A stretch of 44,487 nt of DNA from contig JABBOG010000018.1 in NCBI GenBank assembly GCA_019351975.1, forward strand, positions 19,462 through 63,948, given 5' to 3'. A program made the translations under genes and the position numbers. The notes beneath the pieces are model-generated. The model did no database searches and was not told the origin of the DNA. It saw nothing but the letters and a program-made list of their open reading frames with translations. Source of the stretch: Acidobacteriota bacterium. Lineage in GTDB: Bacteria > Acidobacteriota > Terriglobia > Terriglobales > Acidobacteriaceae. Positions 17,055 to 25,122 of the stretch are shown here, in pieces (positions within the stretch are counted from its first letter, which is position 1; each line of letters starts with the position of its first letter).

Positions 17055-17785
17055 AGGGCGTTTTGTCTTTTATGGGCTTTGAGGAAAGCTGTGGTGCCTC
17101 GCACGCAGCTTGTACGCGGATTTAGCAGTGCGCCCAGGGAATGGATCATGATTAAAGCACGGTGCCGGTGATGCAGCGGTGATCGCGGCGGGATGTGATC
17201 TTGGTCAGATTTGACTTACTTCGGCTTTAATTCTCTTCTCGATCTATTTAGGTACAAGTGTGCGATCTCGAACGTGAATGCGCTTTCTGGAACTTGTGGA
17301 GGCAAGGTCGCGCCGCCGGGATTTGTGAAGATCGGGTCAGCGGACGAGTGCGCTTGCCCGTCGGCTCGGAGCGTTGCAGGTCAGGTGTGGAAGACGGGCG
17401 TACTCAGCGCGGGGTTATGCGTAGCAGATAACATCACTCGAGGCCGAAACCAACGACTATGCCCGGGATTCGAACAGTTTGCCTGATTTGCGCGAATGGG
17501 AGACGCTTGAGCGCGACCCAAGGGTAAATACTGAATTACGCAGAAACCAAAATATTTCTCCATAAATTCATATAAATAAATAAATCAAGTCCGCGTTTTC
17601 TTTTTGAAATGTTTACATAGCTGGTTTTGATTGATTGGCCATTCGGTTGCTTATAACCGTCGCAGTCTACCTGAATTGTATCGGCCATCTTGACCTCTAA
17701 GAAAGATCTAGCTTGATTTGACTAGAGGGTTTCAAGTTTCGTCATCACCGCAAAGCTCAGGTGGAACTTATTTCGAGGAGTGCTC
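17055..17785. other. Long intergenic region upstream of the TonB receptor
   Basis: This 731-base region has no convincing gene. One open frame at 17211-17486 (91 residues, Cys-rich, no recognisable family) is probably chance. A hairpin (AAGCTG 17086-17091 with CAGCTT 17106-17111, plus an inner GTGC/GCAC stem) follows the esterase but has no T-run. The stretch 17540-17600 is strikingly AT-rich with repeated TAAA runs, like an UP-type element. Just downstream lies a possible promoter. Confidence 0.55.
17627..17657 (+). promoter_or_regulatory. Possible promoter of the TonB-type receptor gene
   Basis: TTGATT (17627-17632) and TATAAC (17652-17657) are 4/6 and 5/6 matches to sigma70 elements with 19-base spacing, and the region just upstream is AT-rich. 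This would give a leader of about 120 bases before the ATG at 17786. It is a visual match only. Confidence 0.35.
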
Positions 17786-20700
17786 ATGAAGGGTTTTAGC
17801 TTATTTGGTGCTACTGCAGTGATGCTGGCTGTGGCAGGGACCTCCGCTGTACCTGCATTTGCGCAGGTGGACACGGCCCGCATCGTCGGTATCGTAGAGG
17901 ATGCAACTGGTGCCGTTATACCCAACGCAAAGATCGAACTCCACAACCCCGCTACAGGCCTTGACCGTACGACTACTTCCAATACCAAGGGTGAGTACCA
18001 GTTTCTCGCGATTCCGGCAGCCACATATGTAGAGACTGTATCCGCGCCGAGCTTCGCAGAGCACAAGCAAAACGTAGAAATCTCCGTTGGCGGCAGTCCC
18101 ACCATCGTCGTCAAGCTCACGGCCGGGTCTGACACCAATGTTGAGGTGCAGGGTGGCAATGACGCCATCCAAGTCAACGAGAGCAACCCCGAAGTATCGC
18201 AGGTCATTACACCGAAAGAGATCATCGATCTGCCCAGCTTGAATCGCAATCCGTATGCCTTCGTCGCGCTGGCTGGGAATGTAACCTCCGATCCGGATGG
18301 CTCCACCACTCGCGGCGTGGGCTATTCCTTTTCGGGTCAGCGTTCGGCTGGCACAGAGATCCTTCTGGACGGCGTTGAAAATGAGGACAACTACGACGCA
18401 GCAGTGGGGCAAAACATTCCTTTGGACTCGGTCGAGGAGTATCGCGTCATCACCAACGGCTTCGACGCTCAGTACGGTCGCGCGGGCGGCGGTGTGGTGA
18501 ACCTGCTCACCAAGTCGGGAACGAACCAGTTCCATGGCTCGCTGTATGAGTACAACCGTATCTCGGCTCTTGCCTCCAATACGTACTATGAGGACGCTGA
18601 GAACTACGCGAACCGGCAGTCTGGGTTGCCGAATAACCCTGCGGATCACTTTACCCGCAACCAGTTTGGCTACTCTATCGGTGGGCCGATCTTCCGGAAC
18701 AGACTCTTCTTCTTCTCCAATACGGAGTGGAACAGAATTCGTTCATCCGGCCAGCAGCAATTTGAAGTGCCCACCGCAAGCTACATTGCTACGTTGCCTG
18801 CGAGCGTACAGGCATATCTCAATGCCAACCCGCTCTCCTCGTCGGCTCGACTCGGAGCGACTGTACCTGTAGCCGGCTTCACGAATAATCCCCTTCAACT
18901 CGTCACAGAGACCGCACCCATTAACGCTGGCGCAGGCGACCCAGTCAATGTATGGGAGACTCTCAACCGCTTCGACTACGCTGTCAATCAGAAGATCTCT
19001 ATGTTCTTCCGGGCAGCAGATTATAACGCGGTCAACTTTCCTGGCTTCGTTTCACTTAGCCCCTACAAGGGATTCAACACCTCGCAGACCCAATTCAATC
19101 AGGCGTACCTCTATAACCTGACGTATGCGATCACGCCCAGCCTGCTCTCCAACAGCAAGGTCAGCTATAGCCGCCAGAACCTCAACCAGCCTTTGAGCGG
19201 AGCTCCGTTGCCCACGCTTTACCTCAATCAAGCCAACGTCGAGAGCACCGATGCGACCACCAACATTCCGATCGTCTTCCCGGGCTATCTTCCTCTCTCG
19301 CCTGGTGGTGCGATCCCCTTTGGTGGACCCTCGAATATCTATCAATTTATCGAGACGATGACCTACGTCAAGGGTGGCCACACCATTACCTTCGGCGGCG
19401 AGTTCTTCCAATTGCGCGACAATCGTACCTTCGGCGCGTATGAGAATGCGGTCGAGCAGGTATCGAGAAGCGGTACCAACTATGGAACAGCGCTACAGCA
19501 GCTGCAAAGCGGCGACGTGTACTCGTTTGAAGTTGGCATCGATCCTCAAGGCCAGTTGCCCTGCTCGGTAACTGCCGGATCCACCAGCTCCACCAATGGA
19601 TTGGTTGGAAACTGCAACATCAACTTCCCTGCGAACTCACCGAACTTTGAGCGTGAAAATACCTTCAACGACGGGAGCTGGTTTGCAGAGGACACCTACA
19701 AAGTTACTGACCGCCTCACCCTCGACTACGGCATTCGTTGGGAGTATTACGGCGTTCAGCACAACCACAATCCAAACCTGGAATCCAACTTCTACCCGGG
19801 CTCGGGTGGGAATGAGGCACAGAATATCGCGGACGGCGTCGTTCTAACCACGCCGAACTCGCCCACACATGGTTTGACGAAGAAGAACCTCAACAACTAC
19901 GCTCCGCGGCTTGGTTTTGCCTGGGATGTAATGGGAGACGGCAAGTGGTCCGTTCGCGGCGGCTTCGGTATCTCCTACGAGCGCAACTTCGGCAATGTCA
20001 CATACAACGTCATCCAGAACCCGCCAAACTATGCTGTTGTTCAGTTGGTCAGCCCCGGAAAAACGCCGCAAGTACAGTTTTACGGCAGCAACCTGGGACC
20101 CTTCGCTTCGGCTACCGGAAGTGCGCAGTTGCCCCCAACCAGCCTTCGCGCCCTCGATCCTTACATGCCTACCGCGTACACGGAGGAGTGGCAGGGTTCC
20201 GTCGAGCATCAGTTGACGCCACACGATCTGATCGGCATCGAGTACTCGGGAGCGCATGGCGTTCACCAGTATGCCATTGCTGGTCTTAACGGCATTGGAT
20301 ATGGCACATTCCTCGGTAGCACGAGTGGTTATTACACCAATCGCTTGAACCATCAGTACAGCGGCGTCAACCAGCGGCTCGCCAATGGTTCCAGCGAGTA
20401 TGAGGCTGTAAATATCCGCTACGAGAGCCAGAACCTCAGCCGCTATGGCCTGCAGATGTCGGTAAATTACACCTACAGCCATGCGATGGATAACCTGAGT
20501 TCCACGTTCTCTGAGAGTGGAAATAACTTCAACCTCGGCTACCTGAACCCCTTCAACCCGCGTCTTGACTGGGGCAACGCGGACTACGATGTGCGTCATC
20601 GCGTCGCGGTCGGCGGTGTCTATCAGCCGAAGTTCCTCGAGTTCCAGTCCAGCCGGATCGCTCATATGATCCTCGGTGGATTTGAATTTGCACCGATTGC

Positions 20701-21208
20701 TACAGCGCACACAGGGTCACCCTTCACCATCTATGACTGCACGAGCGGCGAAAACGCCTGCCCGCGCATCGCAGATGCACCGGACGTTCGCTTTCACGGA
20801 TCGGTCGGAGCCTATCAGGGTGGTAACTCCTTCAACTACTTGCCTATCCCCGCCGATTCCCATAATACTTTCGTCAACTCGCAAGGCTACTCTGACTTTC
20901 CGGATACGCTTGGCGGCTACCAGAACTCGGGCCTGAGCCGCAACCAGTGGTTTGGACCGGGCGTCGTCACCTTCGACATGGGCGTATACAAGAACTTTGC
21001 CTTCGGTAGCAACGACCGCTACACGGTCCAGCTTCGCGGTGAGTTCTACAACGTTCTCAACCACAGCAACTACTACCCAGTTGTCTCCACTGCGGACTAT
21101 GCAGAGGTTACCAACGTCAACGTCGAAAAGGGAACGCCAGGTGGTGGATCCCCCTCGTCGAGTGACGAACGTCGCAACACGCAGCTTGCTGTTCGCTTCC
21201 AGTTCTAA
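17786..21208 (+). CDS. Oar-like TonB-dependent outer-membrane receptor
   Basis: At 1140 residues this is a giant receptor of the type expanded in Acidobacteria. A signal peptide (about 1-27, ending PAFAQ) is followed by a carboxypeptidase regulatory-like beta-sandwich (about 30-115: GIVEDATGAVIPNAKIEL, GEYQFLAIPAATY) and a TonB plug domain (about 125-235: RGVGYSFSGQRSAGTEILLDGVENED, VEEYRVITNGFDAQYGRAGGGVVNL). A long beta-barrel then runs to the C-terminal VRFQF, whose terminal aromatic suits BamA insertion. The ATG at 17786 has GAGGAG five bases upstream; an in-frame GTG at 17780 falls inside that ribosome-binding site. A very strong terminator follows, so it is monocistronic. The ligand is unknown. 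The neighbouring CE15 esterase suggests plant-polymer fragments, but this is weak inference. Confidence 0.9.
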   Translation: MKGFSLFGATAVMLAVAGTSAVPAFAQVDTARIVGIVEDATGAVIPNAKIELHNPATGLDRTTTSNTKGEYQFLAIPAATYVETVSAPSFAEHKQNVEISVGGSPTIVVKLTAGSDTNVEVQGGNDAIQVNESNPEVSQVITPKEIIDLPSLNRNPYAFVALAGNVTSDPDGSTTRGVGYSFSGQRSAGTEILLDGVENEDNYDAAVGQNIPLDSVEEYRVITNGFDAQYGRAGGGVVNLLTKSGTNQFHGSLYEYNRISALASNTYYEDAENYANRQSGLPNNPADHFTRNQFGYSIGGPIFRNRLFFFSNTEWNRIRSSGQQQFEVPTASYIATLPASVQAYLNANPLSSSARLGATVPVAGFTNNPLQLVTETAPINAGAGDPVNVWETLNRFDYAVNQKISMFFRAADYNAVNFPGFVSLSPYKGFNTSQTQFNQAYLYNLTYAITPSLLSNSKVSYSRQNLNQPLSGAPLPTLYLNQANVESTDATTNIPIVFPGYLPLSPGGAIPFGGPSNIYQFIETMTYVKGGHTITFGGEFFQLRDNRTFGAYENAVEQVSRSGTNYGTALQQLQSGDVYSFEVGIDPQGQLPCSVTAGSTSSTNGLVGNCNINFPANSPNFERENTFNDGSWFAEDTYKVTDRLTLDYGIRWEYYGVQHNHNPNLESNFYPGSGGNEAQNIADGVVLTTPNSPTHGLTKKNLNNYAPRLGFAWDVMGDGKWSVRGGFGISYERNFGNVTYNVIQNPPNYAVVQLVSPGKTPQVQFYGSNLGPFASATGSAQLPPTSLRALDPYMPTAYTEEWQGSVEHQLTPHDLIGIEYSGAHGVHQYAIAGLNGIGYGTFLGSTSGYYTNRLNHQYSGVNQRLANGSSEYEAVNIRYESQNLSRYGLQMSVNYTYSHAMDNLSSTFSESGNNFNLGYLNPFNPRLDWGNADYDVRHRVAVGGVYQPKFLEFQSSRIAHMILGGFEFAPIATAHTGSPFTIYDCTSGENACPRIADAPDVRFHGSVGAYQGGNSFNYLPIPADSHNTFVNSQGYSDFPDTLGGYQNSGLSRNQWFGPGVVTFDMGVYKNFAFGSNDRYTVQLRGEFYNVLNHSNYYPVVSTADYAEVTNVNVEKGTPGGGSPSSSDERRNTQLAVRFQF

Positions 21209-21225
21209 CCTAACTGCACCAATCG

Positions 21226-21257
21226 AAAGGGGACGGGCATTGAGCCTGTCCCCTTTT
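21226..21257 (+). terminator. Strong Rho-independent terminator after the TonB receptor
   Basis: A 13-base-pair stem (21226-21238 with 21244-21256, one G-T wobble) with a five-base loop ends in a run of Ts (21254-21257). It starts 18 bases after the receptor stop. Confidence 0.92.
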
Positions 21258-21426
21258 GACCTTCTCGCATAGACTGGATGATCTTTTGTTGCGTTGGGAT
21301 AGATTCACGCGAGAACGCCGCAGCTGGTCGCAGATGCTGGAATCTGGAGTTTGATGAAAAGCGTATGCATTGGATCACCCGTCGGTTGCCATCAGACGTC
21401 TCCGGATACGAATCGAACTTGCGATT

Positions 21427-21825
21427 TTAGCGGGCGTTTTTGTAGATCATCTGCAATAGTTCGTCATACATCGCCTGTCTTTGGTCGGCCGTTCCGCTGC
21501 GAATAGCCTGGGTGGCGCAGTGTGTGAGGTGGTTTCCCATCAGCGCGCGTGCGACGGCGCGAAGAGCCTCCTGTACAGATGAGACCTGGGTGAGAATATC
21601 AGCGCAGTAGCGATCATCCTCAACCATTCGCTGGATGCCGCGAAGTTGACCTTCGATTCGGATGAGCCGACGCAGGTTGGAGGCTTTAATCTCAGGGGCG
21701 ACGCTGATCGCTTTGCGTCCGGTGTGGGCTGGAGCTACAGCGCAGGAGGCAGGGATACGCGACTTTGCTTTGGGCGCCATGTTCTTTGGAGTGGTCTTCT
21801 TTGTAGTCATCTGGTTCCTGTTCAT
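21427..21825 (-). CDS. csoR: CsoR-family copper-sensing repressor
   Basis: This all-helical tetrameric repressor leaves its operator when Cu(I) binds. Cys74, His99 and Cys103 have exactly the spacing (25 and 4) of the Cu(I) ligands Cys36/His61/Cys65 of Mycobacterium CsoR, and the block [24 protein letters not shown] is diagnostic. Unlike most relatives, it has a basic, Lys/Pro-rich N-terminal tail of about 45 residues, with an extra Cys28. The ATG at 21823-21825 overlaps the copA stop as ATGA. A second in-frame ATG at 21810 has AGGA just upstream and would drop five residues. It is the last gene of copZ-copA-csoR, so repressor synthesis rises with the operon. A matching operator lies upstream of copZ. 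Confidence 0.92.
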   Translation of the reverse strand: MNRNQMTTKKTTPKNMAPKAKSRIPASCAVAPAHTGRKAISVAPEIKASNLRRLIRIEGQLRGIQRMVEDDRYCADILTQVSSVQEALRAVARALMGNHLTHCATQAIRSGTADQRQAMYDELLQMIYKNAR

Positions 21826-24242
21826 AGCTTTAAACCGCGGAGACGAAGGCTGTTGGCGACGACGCTGAACGAACTGAGGGCCATTGCTGCGCTAGCGATC
21901 ACCGGGCTCAATAGCAAGCCAAAAGCGGGGTACAGCACGCCGGCGGCGAGCGGGATACCAATGACGTTGTAGACAAAGGCCCAAAACAGATTTTGTCGAA
22001 TGATCCTCATTGTCGCGCGCGAGAGGCCAATGGCAACTGCAACGCTGGTCAACTCGCTTCGCATGAGGGTCACATCGCCCGCCTCCATGGCAACATCGGA
22101 GCCGCTCGCCATCGTGATACCGACCTCCGCCTGCGCCAGCGCGGGTGCGTCGTTGACACCGTCACCCACCATTGCGACAATTCGATGCTGCGCCTGTAGT
22201 CGCTTGATCGCCTCGACTTTGCCTGCGGGAAGGAGGCTCGCAATGACATCGTCGATGCCCACTTGTCGCGCGATGGCGCGGGCCGTCCGCTCGTTATCGC
22301 CCGTGAGCATGATGACGCGGAGCCCCTCACGATGAAAGGCGCGAATGGCCTCGATGGAGGTTGGCTTCACGGTGTCTGCAACGGCTATCAATCCGGCAAG
22401 AGAACCGTCGATTGCAATCCATAGCGGTGTTTTGCCCTGCTCCGCAAGGTCTTCCGCGGCAGCAGATAGGTCATCGAGGAGAATCCTGTTTTCAAGCATC
22501 ATCGCAGCGTTGCCAATGACTGTACGTTTGCCATCGACGATGCCCACCACACCGTGGCCGGTTTGCGATTCGAAACTCTCTGGCTGTGGAGGGTCCAGGC
22601 CGAGCTCTTGAGCATGACGAAGAACGGCTGCGGCCAGAGGATGTTCGCTGGCGCGCTCCAGTGAAGCTGCAATGCGGAGCATCCGGTTTTCCTGGCTGCG
22701 ACCGTCGTACTCTGTGGTGCCCACCCGATCTCCCGGCGCGAGTAGAATATTCGTGACATCAGGTCTGCCTGCTGTGATGGTGCCGGTCTTGTCGACGACG
22801 ATGGTATCGATAGTCTCAAGCTTCTGTAGGGCTTCGCCGCCTTTGATGAGCAGGCCGAAGGTGGCGGCTCGCCCCGTGGCTACCATGACCGCGGTTGGGA
22901 CGGCCAGCCCCATTGCGCACGGGCATGCAATCACGAGGACGGTTACGGCGGCGGCAAATCCTTGCATGATACCCAGGTTCGGCGCGAAGATATGCCATGC
23001 AAAGAATGTCAGGATAGCGATGCCGAGGACTGTGGGAACAAAGACAGCGCTAATGTGATCAGCGAGCTTCTGTATCGGGGCTCGCGATCCTTGTGCTTCG
23101 CGGAGAAGCCGGACGATCTGCGCAAGCGTGCTCTCGGCGCCAAGCGTGGTGGCGTGATACTGGAACGATCCTGTCTGGTTGAGTGTGCCTCCTATGACGC
23201 GGTCGCTCGACGTCTTTTGAACCGGCAGAGATTCTCCGGTGAGCATCGACTCGTCGACGCTACTTCTCCCCGCGAGAACAATGCCGTCGGTCGGTACGCG
23301 TTCGCCGGGACGGACCAGAATGAGGTCATTGCGTTGGATTGCTTCAAGCGGCAGATCATATTCCGCGCCTCCGCGCAAGACGCGCGCTGTCTTCGGCTGC
23401 ATCTGCACCAGCTTTCGTAAGGCAGCGGCAGTTTGGCTCTTCGCGCGGCTCTCGAGCGTGTTGCCCGTGAGCACGAGGCCGATGATCAGAATGCCCGCTT
23501 CGAAATACGTGTCGGGTGCGATTCCGTGAGACACAAAAAAGCCGGGCGCGATAGTCGCTGTAGCGGAGTAGAGGAATGCCGCTCCGGTTCCGAGCGCGAC
23601 CAGTGAATTCATATCTGCGGTCTTATGCATCAGCGCGGACCACGCTTTTACGTAAAATCTACGTCCTGCCCAAAGGATGATGAAGAGAGAGAGGGCGAAG
23701 AGAGCCCAGCGTATGGCTCCGGGATCGACTGTGTACATCCACGGAAGTGCGCTACGCAGAGCTGGATCGAGTACGCGCATGGACCAGTCCACGAGCGGAT
23801 CCTTTATGCCCTCGATGCCACCCGCACTCTTCATGCTCATGAGCGGCATGGATAGCACCATCGCGAGCGCGCCGGATGCAAGGCTCACTCCCGCCTTCAA
23901 ACGAAGCTGCTCATAGTCAAGCCGCTGATCTTCGTCGTGCTTTTCCTGTTCTGCGAGGACCGATTGATCCAGTGCGGGCATCTCCGCGTCATACCCGACG
24001 CCCCGGATCGTATCGACAAGGGTGGTGGCGGATATCAACTCAGGATTGTAATCAACCGTGGCGTTGTGCAGCATAAGGTTGACTGTGGCGTCATGCACAC
24101 CCGGTGCTCCCACCAATGTGCGCTGGATAAACGACTGGCATGCGGCGCAGGTCATGCCGCCCACAGGAATCGTAATCCGCTCCATCGTTGGCACAGAAGG
24201 CACGTCACTTAATGTCGCTTTCTCTTGCAGTGTCTTCGACAT
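21822..24242 (-). CDS. copA: Copper-exporting P1B-type ATPase
   Basis: It pumps Cu(I) out of the cytosol using ATP. The 806-residue protein has one N-terminal heavy-metal-associated domain with CAAC at 32-35, two leader helices plus six core helices, and the TGES actuator motif at 335-338. The membrane metal site CPC is at 440-442, the phosphorylated Asp484 is in DKTGT, the P1B-specific SEHPLA (HP) motif follows, and the hinge is [10 protein letters not shown]. The CPC motif plus the late Asn/Tyr and Met-Ser pattern ([27 protein letters not shown]) indicates Cu(I)/Ag(I) rather than Zn/Cd. The ATG at 24240-24242 lies 13 bases after the copZ stop, and the stop overlaps csoR as ATGA, so the three genes form one operon. 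Confidence 0.95.
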   Translation of the reverse strand: MSKTLQEKATLSDVPSVPTMERITIPVGGMTCAACQSFIQRTLVGAPGVHDATVNLMLHNATVDYNPELISATTLVDTIRGVGYDAEMPALDQSVLAEQEKHDEDQRLDYEQLRLKAGVSLASGALAMVLSMPLMSMKSAGGIEGIKDPLVDWSMRVLDPALRSALPWMYTVDPGAIRWALFALSLFIILWAGRRFYVKAWSALMHKTADMNSLVALGTGAAFLYSATATIAPGFFVSHGIAPDTYFEAGILIIGLVLTGNTLESRAKSQTAAALRKLVQMQPKTARVLRGGAEYDLPLEAIQRNDLILVRPGERVPTDGIVLAGRSSVDESMLTGESLPVQKTSSDRVIGGTLNQTGSFQYHATTLGAESTLAQIVRLLREAQGSRAPIQKLADHISAVFVPTVLGIAILTFFAWHIFAPNLGIMQGFAAAVTVLVIACPCAMGLAVPTAVMVATGRAATFGLLIKGGEALQKLETIDTIVVDKTGTITAGRPDVTNILLAPGDRVGTTEYDGRSQENRMLRIAASLERASEHPLAAAVLRHAQELGLDPPQPESFESQTGHGVVGIVDGKRTVIGNAAMMLENRILLDDLSAAAEDLAEQGKTPLWIAIDGSLAGLIAVADTVKPTSIEAIRAFHREGLRVIMLTGDNERTARAIARQVGIDDVIASLLPAGKVEAIKRLQAQHRIVAMVGDGVNDAPALAQAEVGITMASGSDVAMEAGDVTLMRSELTSVAVAIGLSRATMRIIRQNLFWAFVYNVIGIPLAAGVLYPAFGLLLSPVIASAAMALSSFSVVANSLRLRGLKL

Positions 24243-24255
24243 CGTGGCTCCTGTT

Positions 24256-24468
24256 TTACGATGCGAACTTCGCCGCGAAGCCGATGCGGTCTACTGCGGC
24301 GACAACCTGCTGTGCATCGGTCTTGCTTGTGTCGAATGTAACCTTCGCCGATCCAACTTCCACCAAGTTAACCGTTACTCCGTCAACGCCTTGAAGCGCA
24401 TTTGTGACTCTGCGGACGCAAGCGGCGCAGTGCATGCCGTCAATCGATAGGTTGAGTGTCTCTGTCAT
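24256..24468 (-). CDS. copZ: CopZ-like copper chaperone
   Basis: The 70-residue heavy-metal-associated domain binds Cu(I) through the cysteines of GMHCAAC and should hand it to CopA. The fold markers are the N-terminal strand [32 protein letters not shown] and the C-terminal [11 protein letters not shown] chose the ATG at 24466-24468 because GGAGG (24473-24477) is four bases upstream. ATGs at 24471 and 24492 are in frame, but the latter falls where the -10 element of the promoter would be. It is the first gene of copZ-copA-csoR, just downstream of the CsoR operator. In many operons copZ follows copA; here it leads. Confidence 0.9.
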   Translation of the reverse strand: MTETLNLSIDGMHCAACVRRVTNALQGVDGVTVNLVEVGSAKVTFDTSKTDAQQVVAAVDRIGFAAKFAS

Positions 24469-24502
24469 CATTCCTCCATCTACATCAACCATAAGATGCC
24501 CC

Positions 24503-24517
24503 TACCCCCCTGGGGTA
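24503..24517. promoter_or_regulatory. CsoR-type operator upstream of copZ
   Basis: A perfect inverted repeat TACCCC-CCT-GGGGTA has the G/C-run dyad typical of CsoR operators. It lies 35 bases before the copZ start and directly next to a -35-like TTGCAT (24517-24522, minus strand), so bound CsoR would block the promoter. The call rests on the pattern plus csoR being in the same operon. Confidence 0.78.
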
Positions 24518-24547
24518 TGCAAGAAAAAAGATAATTTAGGGTTTTAG

Positions 24548-25109
24548 ATGCAGTCAATCAGCGTCGTACGATCTGTTGGGGAAGTCATTGGACTGAGGAC
24601 GGAGCATTTAATGAGGGAACGCTTTTGGATCCAACGCGCCCTTCGCCGTGAACGAGTTGTGATGGCTCTTACGGCTGAGGAGTTCCGGCAAAGGTTTGCA
24701 GTTATTTTTTTGCACCGCTGACAAGATGAGCGACGCATTCAAGGCAGAGGTGCATTATCTCCAGGTGAACGGGATCCTGCACCGTGGCAATGAGCAGGAT
24801 CCGCTGATTCCCGGAATCGCGAATGCTATCGTCGACGTGGTGTCGCGCAACTACTTCCGTCCAAACCCTGCGAATACTGGAGTCACATCCGCAGTCATCG
24901 ATCCTGCTTTTCGGACGATTGTGGAGCGCAACACAGCGAACGGCGTGAATCCGCAATTGACCCGCGAGTGCATCGTATTTACTTGTCGTTCCTACAGCTT
25001 CGCCGGTTTACAAAAAGGTGATACGGGCAAGCGTCAGAGTGTCGTCGTCATCGAAAAACGGATGTTTCCTCCGCGAATGGCTGGAATAGCTTCCGCCGGA
25101 TCTCCGTAG
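24548..25109 (+). pseudogene. Possible decayed gene between the copper operon and the dehydrogenase
   Basis: Two overlapping + frames have gene-like codon use but no recognisable product. A 57-codon frame runs 24548-24721 (Arg/Glu-rich, helical: LRTEHLMRERFWIQRALRRE). A second runs from about 24726 to 25109 (127 residues: IANAIVDVVSRNYFRPNP, IDPAFRTIVERNTANGVNP). The second has GC-rich third positions up to about residue 78 and then becomes Cys/Ser-rich and disordered, as after a frameshift. The stretch could be one old gene broken by indels, or chance. It is otherwise a 600-base region without a clear gene. I do not assign a function. Confidence 0.25.
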
Positions 25110-25122
25110 CATGATCCAGATG

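Noticed and set aside
17389-17424. Possible dif site (TTATGCG) near the strand-bias switch
   Set aside because: Only one half resembles a XerC arm; the spacer and second arm do not match, so I make no dif call.
17211-17486. 91-codon frame in the long gap before the TonB receptor
   Set aside because: No ribosome-binding site, Cys-rich composition and no family resemblance; probably chance.
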